Source: Leptolyngbya sp. SIOISBB
GTDB lineage: Bacteria > Cyanobacteriota > Cyanobacteriia > Phormidesmidales > Phormidesmidaceae
NCBI GenBank assembly: GCA_010671905.1
Contig: JAAHII010000001.1
Coordinates: 186,001-250,000 of the forward strand
DNA: 64,000 nt
Reading direction: 5' to 3'
The translations under genes and the position numbers were made by a program. The notes under the pieces were generated by a model. The model was given only the letters and a program-made list of their open reading frames with translations, was not told the DNA's origin and searched no databases. Positions 1 to 8,549 of the stretch are shown in pieces. Positions within the stretch are counted from its first letter, which is position 1. Each line of letters begins with the position of its first letter.

Positions 1-1158
1 GGGTTCCGACGAAATTTCGGAGTCAAGTTCAGCCTGGGAATAAGCGAGGCGAGGTTCAGGTTTACCAAAGAGCGATCGCAATCCATCCGGTGCTCTCTGC
101 CGCAACCAGCCCACAATGCCATCCGGCAAGGCCGTCACCACCAGCAAGAACAATGCCCCCTGGAAAAACAGCCATACCTCGGGGAAGCTCTCACTCAGCA
201 GGGCTCTGGCCCAGTTCACTAACAGGGCGCCGAGAATCGCGCCAACCAGAGTGGCGCGACCGCCAACCGCTACCCAAATCACCATCTCAATCGAGAAGGC
301 AATGTCCATAAACTGGGGAGAAACAATCCCGGATTGAACGGTGTAGAGGGCACCGGCAATGCCCGCGATCGCCCCCGACACGGCAAACACCAACACTTTG
401 AAACCAGTGGGGTCATAGCCCGAAAAGCGCACCCGGTTTTCATCATCGCGAATGGCCACAAGTAATCGCCCAAAGCGACCGCTAGTCAGCCAGCGACACA
501 ATAGGTACATCAACACCAGCATGATGACCGTCATCAGATAGAAAGTCATTTGCATGCGATCGCTGCCGACCTCTTGCCCTAAAAAGACGCTGGTATCGGT
601 CTTCAGGCCATTGGTGCCGTTAATCCATTTCTGCTGGCCGTTGAACAGGTTAAAAAAGACGACGAGGGCCGCTTGGGTCAAAATCGAGAAATAGACGCCG
701 CGAATGCGGTTGCGGAATACCAGGTAGCCCAACAGCCCCGCCACGATCGCGGGAATCATGAAAATGGCAATCAGCGTAAACGGCAGCGACCTGAACGGCT
801 CCCAAAACCAGGGCAGAGTATCGACGCCATAAAGACCAAAAAATTCTGGAATCTGCCCTTCACCGAGGCTATTGAGCTGCAAAAACATCGCAAAGGCATA
901 ACCACCCAGGGCAAAGAAAATGCCATGTCCCAGGCTCAGCAGCCCGGTAAAGCCCCAAATCAAATCGATGCCCAAGGCCACGATCGCTAGGGATAAAAAT
1001 CGCCCCAACAGGCCCAGGCGAAAACCGCTGAGTAGCAACGGCAAAATCACGGCCATGAGGACAACAAACGCAATGATGCCGACAATCTCTAGCATCTGAC
1101 GGCGATTCTTTTGAGCTTTGACCGCTTTACGAGGTCGTACGGGAGTTTCTGAAATCAT
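1..1158 (-). CDS. urtC: Urea ABC transporter permease UrtC (3' end cut by window edge)
   Basis: Inner-membrane permease subunit of the high-affinity urea importer UrtABCDE, pairing with UrtB in the LivM-type position. The reading frame opens at ATG 1156-1158 and stays open for 386 codons to the window edge, so the extreme C-terminus is missing. The N-terminus is a basic cytoplasmic tail (SETPVRPRKAVKAQK) followed by many hydrophobic segments and the branched-chain-permease signature GFTGLLSLGHGIFFALGGY. It lies only 6 bp after the urtB stop, so the two are co-transcribed. Identification is secure from the order urtA-urtB-urtC and the sequence; urtD and urtE would be expected just outside the window. 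Confidence 0.93.
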   Translation of the reverse strand, partial: MISETPVRPRKAVKAQKNRRQMLEIVGIIAFVVLMAVILPLLLSGFRLGLLGRFLSLAIVALGIDLIWGFTGLLSLGHGIFFALGGYAFAMFLQLNSLGEGQIPEFFGLYGVDTLPWFWEPFRSLPFTLIAIFMIPAIVAGLLGYLVFRNRIRGVYFSILTQAALVVFFNLFNGQQKWINGTNGLKTDTSVFLGQEVGSDRMQMTFYLMTVIMLVLMYLLCRWLTSGRFGRLLVAIRDDENRVRFSGYDPTGFKVLVFAVSGAIAGIAGALYTVQSGIVSPQFMDIAFSIEMVIWVAVGGRATLVGAILGALLVNWARALLSESFPEVWLFFQGALFLLVVTALPDGIVGWLRQRAPDGLRSLFGKPEPRLAYSQAELDSEISSEP

Positions 1159-1164
1159 GTTTAT

Positions 1165-2565
1165 CTACACCTCTACCGAGCGGCCTTTCTGGGGGAACAT
1201 ACCAGCGGGCTTCCATTGCAAGAAGGCAATAATCAGGGCAAATACCATCACCTTCGCCATGCTTGTCGTTGCGAAGAAGGTGAAGAAGTCCGTGACCGGC
1301 TGTAGTGCTGTAATAGGTGTCAGCAGTAGGGCGATCGTGCCAGAACCGATGAGGTAGGTGACAATGCCAATCACCAAAGCCGCCACAATGCTACCTGCCA
1401 GCTTGCCGACACCGCCCAGGACCACCACCATGAAGGCATCCACAATGTAGTTGCCGCCTAAGTTCGGCCCCACGGAACCCAGCAGGGTCACGGCGCAGCC
1501 CGCGATACCGGCCAAGCCAGACCCAAGGGCAAAGGTCAAGGCGTCCACCCGCTCAGTGGGGATGCCCAAACAAGCACTCATTTTGCGATTTTGGGTCACA
1601 GAGCGAATGCGCAAGCCCCAAGCTGTGCCGTTGAGGAACCAATAAACACCAATTAAGCAAATTATCGTGAGCGCGATAATAAACAAGCGCGCATAGGGAA
1701 ACTGAACCGCCGTGCCACTGCTGAACCACTCCGGTCGCGGCACATAATCAGTGAACAAGGTCAGCAGAGCTACAATTCCCGAGATTAGCCCGGAGGAAAT
1801 GAGAACGACGCGCTCATTATCAAGGCTTTCGGTGATGGTGCGCTCGGACCGAATAAAAATCAGATAGCCCAAGATCCAGAGAACGAAGAACGTCAATACA
1901 CCGACGCCGATCGCCCAATAAAGTTGAGAGGCGAATGGGCCGCTGACCGAGACACCACCCCGCAGCCAACTGGGGGCGGTGACATCTACGTTGCGGGCGC
2001 TAAACCAGGGCCGACTCAGGGTCGTGTTACCACTCTGGTTAATTACAATGCCGATGACGATCGCGATCGCCCCCGACAGCATCAACACGACCGGGTTCGC
2101 CAGCCGCCGCAACTGCTCCCAGTTATATTGGCGCTGTAAAATCCAGCGGCCCCCATAAAAGAGCACGCAAAAGATGACGAGGCCAATCACCAACGACCAG
2201 CTGACACTCCGAATGAACTGCCGCAGAATTAGACTCACACCCCAAGTTGCTAGTAACGTTTCGAGCGGACGACCGTAGAGGTGTCGAATAACGCCTCGCT
2301 CCAGCACGAGACCGGTCAACGCCGCGACCAAAAAAGCCAGGGGTAATGCCGCAAAGATATAAAACTCGGAAGCCCCTTCGCCCATCGCGCCCGCGCCGTT
2401 TTGCACCACATATGTCGTGTAAGCACCTAGCATCATGAGCTCGCCGTGGGCCAGGTTGATCACGCCCATCAGGCCGAATACGATCGCCAACCCCAGCGCC
2501 ACAATCAACAGCACTGCGCCGATGCTAATCCCGTTAAATAACCCGCCAATCAGTCCCTCAATCAC
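1165..2565 (-). CDS. urtB: Urea ABC transporter permease UrtB, enlarged
   Basis: LivH-type permease of the urea importer. Family signatures are clear: VFGLMGVINLAHGELMMLG near residue 30, LYGRPLETLLATWGVSLIL near 100, NVDVTAPSWL near 190, TQNRKMSACLGIPTERVDAL, and the C-terminal FFATTSMAKVMVF and KPAGMFPQKGR. At 466 residues it is longer than the roughly 300-390 I expect. The extra length is in two hydrophobic stretches, about residues 120-180 and 200-285, the second carrying at least two additional membrane segments flanking a charged loop. The reading frame is intact. It is followed 6 bp later by urtC and separated from urtA by about 340 bp containing two hairpins. Confidence 0.93.
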   Translation of the reverse strand: MIEGLIGGLFNGISIGAVLLIVALGLAIVFGLMGVINLAHGELMMLGAYTTYVVQNGAGAMGEGASEFYIFAALPLAFLVAALTGLVLERGVIRHLYGRPLETLLATWGVSLILRQFIRSVSWSLVIGLVIFCVLFYGGRWILQRQYNWEQLRRLANPVVLMLSGAIAIVIGIVINQSGNTTLSRPWFSARNVDVTAPSWLRGGVSVSGPFASQLYWAIGVGVLTFFVLWILGYLIFIRSERTITESLDNERVVLISSGLISGIVALLTLFTDYVPRPEWFSSGTAVQFPYARLFIIALTIICLIGVYWFLNGTAWGLRIRSVTQNRKMSACLGIPTERVDALTFALGSGLAGIAGCAVTLLGSVGPNLGGNYIVDAFMVVVLGGVGKLAGSIVAALVIGIVTYLIGSGTIALLLTPITALQPVTDFFTFFATTSMAKVMVFALIIAFLQWKPAGMFPQKGRSVEV

Positions 2566-2670
2566 ATCCTTACCTTCTGTCTACTTGCTGATGCGGCACC
2601 CAAAAATCGCGACTGCTGCTGAATTCGACCAGCAACATCGGCTGACCTCCCGTTTAGACAGCAGGAGATT

Positions 2671-2697
2671 AATGTTCAATCGGGTCGATTGAACATT
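2671..2697. repeat. Perfect 11-bp inverted repeat between urtA and urtB
   Basis: Arms AATGTTCAATC (2671-2681) and GATTGAACATT (2687-2697) are exact reverse complements around a 5-base GGGTC spacer. It sits about 110 bp upstream of the urtB start on the transcribed strand. No T-run follows on the minus strand, so it is a weaker terminator candidate than the hairpin at 2828-2875; an operator or mRNA-stabilising hairpin is possible. Confidence 0.6.
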
Positions 2698-2820
2698 TTC
2701 GCCGTCTGAATTGCACAATTCAGTAGCTTCGACCCCTCAAGGGATGCCCCACTTGATGCCGAGAAAACGCTTTGCTAGCTATACCCTTGTCCCACGCCAG
2801 GGAACTGTGCCTTTTGCTAC

Positions 2821-2875
2821 CAAAGAAAAAGGAGAGCAAGATCTCGCCAACCACGGCAAAGTTTTGCTCTCCTTT
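2821..2875 (-). terminator. Intrinsic-terminator-like hairpin after urtA
   Basis: Arms AAAGGAGAGCAA (2828-2839) and TTGCTCTCCTTT (2864-2875) form a perfect 12-bp stem with a 24-base loop. On the minus strand, downstream of the urtA stop, the stem runs into a T-rich tract (plus-strand 2822-2830 is A-rich). It probably ends most urtA transcripts and lets part of transcription read into urtBC, giving more binding protein than permease. Confidence 0.7.
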
Positions 2876-2906
2876 ACTTCAGGTTGCATACCAATCAGCG
2901 CGAACG

Positions 2907-4232
2907 TTAGGCGCCTTCGACCTCATACTTGCCACCCTTCTCAGGATCGGACCAGTCACAGGCGAACCCAATGGTATCAGGGACGTACTGGTTCCAGGGC
3001 ACCGGATCAATGGGGCCATCCGTCGAAGAAACGATGTCAAAGAGACCGTCATCACGCACCTGACCAATCCGGACAGTCTTGGAGATGTGATGGTTGGGGT
3101 TCATGGTCACCGGCCCTTCAGGTGCCGCAAATTCCTGACCGTAGGCGGCTTCGCGCACGGCAGCAATGTCAGTAGTGCCCGCCTGCTCAACGGCCTGCTT
3201 CCACAGATAAACCATGATGTAAGCAGCTTCCATGGGGTCATTGGTTACGCGATCGTCACCATATTCCGCCTTGAAATCAGCGACCCACTTCTCGTTTTCG
3301 GGAGATTCTACGGTCTGGAAGTAGTTCCAAGCAGCGTAGTGGCCAATCAAAAATTCTTTACCGATTTGGCGAACTTCTTCTTCTGCCACGCTGACCGACA
3401 TCACCGGATACATTTCCGGATCCATGCCTGCCCCTTGTAACTGCTTAAAGAACGCCACATTACTGTCGCCATTCAAGCTATTGAAGATCACACCACCATT
3501 CGGCAGGGCGGCCTTAATCTTGGTGATAATCGGGGTTACCTCGGTGTTGCCCAAAGGCAGGTAGTCTTCACCAACAGTTGTGCCACCTTTGGCTGCCAAC
3601 TGCTCCTTGATGATGGTGTTAGCCGTCCGCGGGAAGACATAGTCAGAACCGACCAAGAAGAACTCAGTGCCCGAGTTTTCTAACAGCCAGTCCACTGCCG
3701 GTTCAATCTGCTGGTTCGGGGCGGCACCTGTATAGAAGATGTTCTTAGAGCATTCTTGACCTTCATACTGAACGGGATACCACAGCATGTGATCCTTCGA
3801 TTCAAAGACGGGGAGAACCGCCTTGCGGCTAGCCGAAGTCCAGCAACCAAAGACGGTGACAACTTCGTCCTGGTCAATCAGCTTCTCTGCTTTTTCAGCA
3901 AAGGTGGGCCAATCAGAGGCACCATCTTCTTCGACGTACTCAATCTGCTGGCCGAGCACACCGCCCGCTGCGTTAATTTCTTTAATCGCTAGCTTCTCAG
4001 CATCGACCACAGTGGTCTCACTGATGGCCATGGTGCCACTGAGAGAATGTAGAATGCCGACCTTGATGGTTTCACCATCGCCACCTGCCGCTGCGGTTTC
4101 ATCGCCACCTTCAGCTGGGGCTTCCTCTGTTGTAGTGTCAGAGGGCGCTCCACAGGCTTTAAGCAGCATCGCTGTGCCCATCGTAGCGGAGCCGTATAGC
4201 AAAAATTTCCGCCGTCCAAATCGATTTGTCAT
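2907..4232 (-). CDS. urtA: Urea ABC transporter substrate-binding protein UrtA
   Basis: Extracytoplasmic urea-binding protein of the UrtABCDE importer, 441 residues. The N-terminus has twin arginines (GRRKF, residues 6-10) followed by a hydrophobic stretch and a lipobox LLKAC with Cys27, so it is probably a Tat-exported lipoprotein. A Thr/Glu/Gly-rich linker (about 30-55) leads to the type-I periplasmic binding fold starting [17 protein letters not shown]. It is first in the minus-strand order urtA-urtB-urtC. A consensus NtcA promoter lies 160-200 bp upstream, so expression should rise under nitrogen limitation. Confidence 0.95.
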   Translation of the reverse strand: MTNRFGRRKFLLYGSATMGTAMLLKACGAPSDTTTEEAPAEGGDETAAAGGDGETIKVGILHSLSGTMAISETTVVDAEKLAIKEINAAGGVLGQQIEYVEEDGASDWPTFAEKAEKLIDQDEVVTVFGCWTSASRKAVLPVFESKDHMLWYPVQYEGQECSKNIFYTGAAPNQQIEPAVDWLLENSGTEFFLVGSDYVFPRTANTIIKEQLAAKGGTTVGEDYLPLGNTEVTPIITKIKAALPNGGVIFNSLNGDSNVAFFKQLQGAGMDPEMYPVMSVSVAEEEVRQIGKEFLIGHYAAWNYFQTVESPENEKWVADFKAEYGDDRVTNDPMEAAYIMVYLWKQAVEQAGTTDIAAVREAAYGQEFAAPEGPVTMNPNHHISKTVRIGQVRDDGLFDIVSSTDGPIDPVPWNQYVPDTIGFACDWSDPEKGGKYEVEGA

Positions 4233-4382
4233 TCGTGCCGTCGCTCCTGACTCAAAAAGTTTTCTAACCTTGGCGCAATGGGTATGAACTCAGCCCTGGA
4301 GAAAGTTTCCCACTAGGTGAAAACCTCCTCAATTTCCAGCTTTAGGCAGATGCCAGTGAGCCACACCTTTCCATAGCAATCG

Positions 4383-4431
4383 CATGGTGATACTAAAGTC
4401 AGGGTAAATACTGAAATGTAGCAGACAATAC
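4383..4431 (-). promoter_or_regulatory. NtcA-activated promoter of urtA
   Basis: On the minus strand an NtcA box GTA-N8-TAC (4418-4431) is followed by exactly 22 bases and then TAGTAT (4390-4395), matching the canonical GTA-N8-TAC-N22-TA-N3-T architecture of NtcA class-II activated promoters. A transcription start near 4383 would give a leader of about 150 bases. NtcA control of urt genes is established in other cyanobacteria; here it is inferred from the exact match and spacing. Confidence 0.88.
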
Positions 4432-4502
4432 CAAAACCGCTTTTCTCTGATGATTAAGACGGATTTAAGACAAATTTTTCTTAGACAATTTGGCCAGGTC
4501 TT

Positions 4503-5177
4503 TTAGTGAGAGTGGGGTTGCCCAGAGGGGTGAACATGGGCAAACTCCTTGGCGGCACTGGCCACGGCAGGGCTAGGACCGAGCTTTTGTTGATGGCGAA
4601 TCAGGTCAATCACCGTGTTGAGTCCTTCCCGAGTTTTAAGGTTTGCAAAGACAAAAGGGCGATCGCCTCTCATTTTTTGAGTGTCTCGTCGCATGACTTC
4701 CAAATCAGCGCCGACATAAGGGGCGAGATCAATTTTGTTGATGATCAGTACGTCGGATTTCATGATCCCCGGTCCCCCTTTACGCGGAATTTTGTCCCCA
4801 GCGGCCACGTCAATAACGTAAAGCGTCATCTCCACCAATTCAGGACTAAAAGTGGCGGCCAGATTATCTCCACCGCTCTCAACAAAGACGATATCAGGGG
4901 CAAATTGATCGACTAGACGATCAATCGCTTCTAAATTAATGGAGGCATCATCGCGAATCGCGGAGTGGGGACAGCCGCCGGTTTCGACCCCCACAATGCG
5001 ATCGTGCTCTAAGGCTGCACTCCGCACTAAAAACTGGGCGTCCTCTTGGGTGTAAATGTCATTGGTCACCACCGCCAAGTTGAAATCGTCGCGCATGGCC
5101 TTGCAGAGCGCATCGATTAGTGCGGTTTTGCCCGAACCTACGGGGCCAGCCACCCCCACCCGAAACGGTTTCGTCAC
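4503..5177 (-). CDS. ureG: Urease accessory GTPase UreG
   Basis: SIMIBI GTPase that delivers nickel to urease together with UreD/UreF. P-loop GPVGSGKT is at residues 11-18, the metal-binding CPH motif near 69-71 ([13 protein letters not shown]), ESGGDN near 100 and the guanine-specificity NKID near 147. I chose the GTG at 5175-5177, which gives the family start [17 protein letters not shown] and has GAGGAT upstream; the open frame extends to 5273, but those 32 extra residues do not resemble UreG. Length is 224 residues. It follows ureF on the same strand. The C-terminus is His-rich ([11 protein letters not shown]). Confidence 0.93.
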   Translation of the reverse strand: MTKPFRVGVAGPVGSGKTALIDALCKAMRDDFNLAVVTNDIYTQEDAQFLVRSAALEHDRIVGVETGGCPHSAIRDDASINLEAIDRLVDQFAPDIVFVESGGDNLAATFSPELVEMTLYVIDVAAGDKIPRKGGPGIMKSDVLIINKIDLAPYVGADLEVMRRDTQKMRGDRPFVFANLKTREGLNTVIDLIRHQQKLGPSPAVASAAKEFAHVHPSGQPHSH

Positions 5178-5284
5178 GAAATGATCCTCAATTCTGCAGC
5201 GCGCATATCGGCTCTGGCACGCATTATAACGAGCGAAATTGTGAATGCAGATTCGACCTCCCGCTGCCACCATGATGTCCGCAT

Positions 5285-5977
5285 CTAACTGCGAAATAAG
5301 CGACTGTACAATGCTTCATGCTGCATACTTGCGAGAGAAACGCCCCAATTGCAGGCCGTCAGATCACCCTCATCCATCGCCGCAATCTCTGCCTGAACCG
5401 TTTGGATGGGCTCCGTCAATTGCTGGAGCAGTCGCTGGCCCTCAGTTTGGCCCAGGGGTACAGCGCGGACGGCAGCACTGATCAGATTCGCTGCCCAACT
5501 GTGGAGAAAGGCGATCGCGGCTTCGGCAACCGGAATCTGCCAGGCTTGGGCAACCAGGCTGTAAGCGATCGCAAAGTTACAGCCTCCATGGCGTGTAAAA
5601 GCGGGAAATTGTGGGGCCAATTCGGGTTCTAAATCAGCGAAGAGGCGCAGCAGCGATCGCCCCATTTGCCAGCTTTGCGATCGCATTTCCGCCGTTTCGC
5701 GGAGGGCAGAGAGCCACTGATCCCACCGCTCAATCTGGTCGTGGTCTGACTCAGCTGCCGCCCCATAAGTCCATCGCAAAATAGCGGTTTCGAGGCGAAT
5801 ACTGCCGGTGTATAGCTCTTGTTCAAGCCAGTGCAGCAGATCGGCACGAGTTGCGATCGTGCCATTCGTTGCCAAGGTTTCAATCCCTTCAGAGTAGCTG
5901 TAAGCGCCAATCGGTAAGGTCGGACTGGATAGTTGTAAAAGTGTCAGCAGTTTGCTGTGCGTTAATTCAGCGGTCAT
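5285..5977 (-). CDS. ureF: Urease accessory protein UreF
   Basis: UreF bridges UreD and UreG during nickel insertion into urease. The 230-residue product has the family start [21 protein letters not shown] and the all-helical body, including [25 protein letters not shown] in the C-terminal third. It is upstream of ureG on the same strand with a gap of about 107 bp. The urease structural genes and ureD/ureE are not in the window; scattered urease genes are usual in cyanobacteria. Confidence 0.92.
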   Translation of the reverse strand: MTAELTHSKLLTLLQLSSPTLPIGAYSYSEGIETLATNGTIATRADLLHWLEQELYTGSIRLETAILRWTYGAAAESDHDQIERWDQWLSALRETAEMRSQSWQMGRSLLRLFADLEPELAPQFPAFTRHGGCNFAIAYSLVAQAWQIPVAEAAIAFLHSWAANLISAAVRAVPLGQTEGQRLLQQLTEPIQTVQAEIAAMDEGDLTACNWGVSLASMQHEALYSRLFRS

Positions 5978-6354
5978 GATGTGTGCCCATCGCCCCCATG
6001 CCCCAAAATTCTACCGTCGGACAAACGGATAGCCACATTCACGCAATTGGCCGCATTCACCCGAGCGGATGGCAAACATTGGGCAAAATCCAGAATCTAG
6101 CAGGGAGAGAGGCAAAGCACCGCAGCCAAGAGTCACCGAATCCCTGCACCGGCGCTAACAGCCCCGCAGATATCGTCTAGGGATACCTTTAATTCAAACA
6201 ATTAATGAGCAGACGCTAAATCTGGCTTCTGAGCGTTAGAATATTTTTCAATCCTCCACATTTAGCGCCCTCCTTGAGTTTTAGACTTAAGGGGATGACT
6301 CTGAGGCTAATGCTGAGGAAGCTTGTTCCGGCTGAATTGCGATCGCTCAAAACC
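5978..6354. other. Intergenic region, divergent from ureF
   Basis: About 375 bp between the divergent ureF and the gene at 6355. I see no convincing RNA, repeat or conserved small ORF. It should hold both promoters, but no clear NtcA site is visible. Confidence 0.4.
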
Positions 6355-7230
6355 ATGTCTAGCAATACCTTGTCACCGACCCACCCTGAGGCCATTCCCT
6401 CTATCGAAGTATCAGGGTTGCCGATTGATGTCGGGATTTTGCCGGACGGGACGCCCTTTATGTCGGGGCGAGAACTGGCGCGGGCCTGTGGCATTTCTAA
6501 CAGTACGCTCGTGGGTTGGGGCGAAACGACACCGCAGATCGGCGATCGCTACCGCGCAGGCAAACTAGCCAACTTGTTAGCCACCTATCGTTATCAGGGC
6601 GATCGCCTCTTTGTGCCCATTCCCAACGGCACTAAATTTGGTGGCCGAGCCAACGTATCAGCCTACCCCTACCAAGCCTGTCTCGCTTTTCTCGACTATT
6701 ACGCCTTTGAAGCCAATAAAGAAGCGGCCCGTAATAGTCTGCGTCTGCTTAGTGAAAAGCAACTGCCCCAGTCCATCTACGCTGCCGTCAACGAGCCCGC
6801 TCAGAAAGTGTCGCCCCCGAAACGGATCCAGCCTGAATTCGATCCGTTTCGCCGTCGTCCTTTGCGGAATGGTATTCCTGTGGGTTACTTCAGCGTTGGG
6901 CAGCTATTCGCCACCGAGCCGATGCGATCGCTGCTCCCTCTAGAACTCCACACCGCGCTACTCACCAACATTGACAAAGCCTGGAACCGCTACTGGAATA
7001 TTCGACAGCTGCGGCAACAATACGGCGATCGCTTCGCCATGCCCCAGCGCCCTCTCAATGACTGGGCCAGAACTCGACAATACGTTTATCCCTCTGTGGC
7101 CTTAGCAGCCTTCAAAGATTGGCTAGCGCTAAACTATCTGCCCGATCGATATCCTTCCTATCTACAACGAAAATGGAAACCAGTGAGGCCAGCGATCGCC
7201 CAATTTAAGCAACTCCCTCATGCCGGATGA
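6355..7230 (+). CDS. Unknown protein with HTH-like N-terminal segment
   Basis: No family recognised with confidence. The product is 291 residues from ATG 6355; ATG 6295 in the same frame is an alternative start. Around residues 35-65, FMSGRELARACGISNSTLVGWGE reads like a helix-turn-helix as found in phage antirepressor-type or MerR-like proteins. The C-terminal third is basic and aromatic (RKWKPVRPAIAQF). HIP1 sites inside the gene argue for long residence in this genome. It stands alone between ureF and the NERD gene. A DNA-binding role is inference from the short motif only. Confidence 0.6.
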   Translation: MSSNTLSPTHPEAIPSIEVSGLPIDVGILPDGTPFMSGRELARACGISNSTLVGWGETTPQIGDRYRAGKLANLLATYRYQGDRLFVPIPNGTKFGGRANVSAYPYQACLAFLDYYAFEANKEAARNSLRLLSEKQLPQSIYAAVNEPAQKVSPPKRIQPEFDPFRRRPLRNGIPVGYFSVGQLFATEPMRSLLPLELHTALLTNIDKAWNRYWNIRQLRQQYGDRFAMPQRPLNDWARTRQYVYPSVALAAFKDWLALNYLPDRYPSYLQRKWKPVRPAIAQFKQLPHAG

Positions 7231-7343
7231 TTGCAACCAAACAGTTGCTGAGCTCACAAGAGTGATGGAAAATCTAGCTTTATAGGCAGCTATTTCACTT
7301 CAAACAATTGCCTATAAAGACTGTGATTACCAAGGTGAAATTG

Positions 7344-8030
7344 ATGCGATCATCAAATCGCAAAGCTGGGCAAAATATTCGCAATTTGGCTCTCCAAAGA
7401 AGAGTCAAAGCCCTGACAGCAGGGGCCTCAGCAATCTTTCTGGTAGCTTTGCCGTTTCTTCTGCAACATATTTTTCAAGAACTCCTGACTCAGTTCTCTC
7501 GCAATTCTGCATCAAACTTAGGACTGCCACTGATTGTTTATATTGCCTGTCTAGTCGCGGGCGTCGGTTGCCTGCTTAATGGCCTGTACTGGTGGCGGCG
7601 CGCTAACCACGCCGATCAGGGCGCTCAAGGAGAAGAAACGGTTGCTAAGGCGATCGCCGATTTGCCAGCTGCTGGATGGACTATCGAGTATGGCCTCCGG
7701 CTAGGCAAAGGACTAGGCGATGCTGATATTGTTTGTCTTTCACCCCGCAATAGAGCCTATGTCATCGACGTCAAATCACACCGGGGCTACGTGATCACCG
7801 ATGGACAAAAGCTGTATCGCCTGATGGGCAATCAAAAATACGCCTTCGAAAAAGATTTTCTCAAGCAAGTCATGAAGCAGGCTTTTCAGGTCAAGCAGCA
7901 AAAGCAATTGAAATTTGTGACGCCAATTCTGGCCTTTTCTAACGCCAAAGTGACGCTTAAGGGCAAAATCCAAGGCGTATATGTTGTGGAGAAATCACGT
8001 CTATCTTCCTTACTGAATAAGTTGGGTTGA
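7344..8030 (+). CDS. Membrane-anchored NERD-domain protein
   Basis: NERD (nuclease-related) domain protein of 228 residues. Two hydrophobic segments at about residues 25-45 and 60-82 are followed by the NERD signature: GAQGEETVAKAIADLP, then GLGDADIVCLSPRNRAYVIDVKSHRGYV with the D...E/D-x-K pattern of the nuclease-like fold. Start chosen at ATG 7344, which has AAGGTGA six bases upstream; an upstream TTG at 7308 in frame is less likely. NERD domains are predicted to bind or cut DNA, but this has rarely been shown. No operon partner is visible. Confidence 0.8.
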   Translation: MRSSNRKAGQNIRNLALQRRVKALTAGASAIFLVALPFLLQHIFQELLTQFSRNSASNLGLPLIVYIACLVAGVGCLLNGLYWWRRANHADQGAQGEETVAKAIADLPAAGWTIEYGLRLGKGLGDADIVCLSPRNRAYVIDVKSHRGYVITDGQKLYRLMGNQKYAFEKDFLKQVMKQAFQVKQQKQLKFVTPILAFSNAKVTLKGKIQGVYVVEKSRLSSLLNKLG

Positions 8031-8266
8031 TAATCTGAAAGGACTTTGATTTTACTATTAGGTATTCGACACATTTTGTTGACAGCCAAAACTTAGAGTT
8101 TCTGGCTGTCGTCATATGCTGTAACGTTGCCCTTCTATTTCAACCTGATTTCTGTCTCGCGACAGGCAGGAGCTAGTACTCCATGGCGGAAGTCTCGATA
8201 CCGATCCCCCTCATTCCCCAGCCCCTGCTCCCAAAACTGAGAGAAGGGGAGCAAGTAGCTTGAAGG

Positions 8267-8477
8267 CCCTCTCCCAATGTTGGGCTACGGCTTATACATA
8301 AGTCATTCGTTTAGAACACACATGAGGTTCGATCCCCCTCAATCCCCCTTAAAAAGGGGGAAATCCCAGTTTGAATCGGATAAAGCCCCCTTTTTAAGGG
8401 GGCAGCGACAGCGGGGGATCTGCCATTTGCGCTGAGTTCTAGAGATGTGTATAAGCGGCAGCAATGTTGGGAGAGGG
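8267..8477. repeat. Nested palindromic repeat element, about 211 bp
   Basis: Outer arms CCCTCTCCCAA (8267-8277) and TTGGGAGAGGG (8467-8477) enclose GATCCCCC (8331-8338) and GGGGGATC (8413-8420). Inside these are two 17-bp units, at 8344-8360 and 8386-8402, each with C5 and G5 arms and exact reverse complements of one another. The result is a strong nested cruciform between the NERD gene and thrS. It looks like a small non-coding mobile or extragenic palindromic repeat. No second copy occurs in this window. It could also stop transcription from either side. Confidence 0.7.
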
Positions 8478-8549
8478 ATTTAGGGTGTAGACGCGGAGCG
8501 GCTTCTCTTTGAGTGGGCCAATGGGTGGTCAAATTTACGCCAAGCAGTA

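Noticed and set aside
8325-8345. GGTTCGATCCCCCTC looked like a tRNA T-arm
   Set aside because: No acceptor, D-arm or anticodon arm can be built around it; it is part of the nested palindrome.
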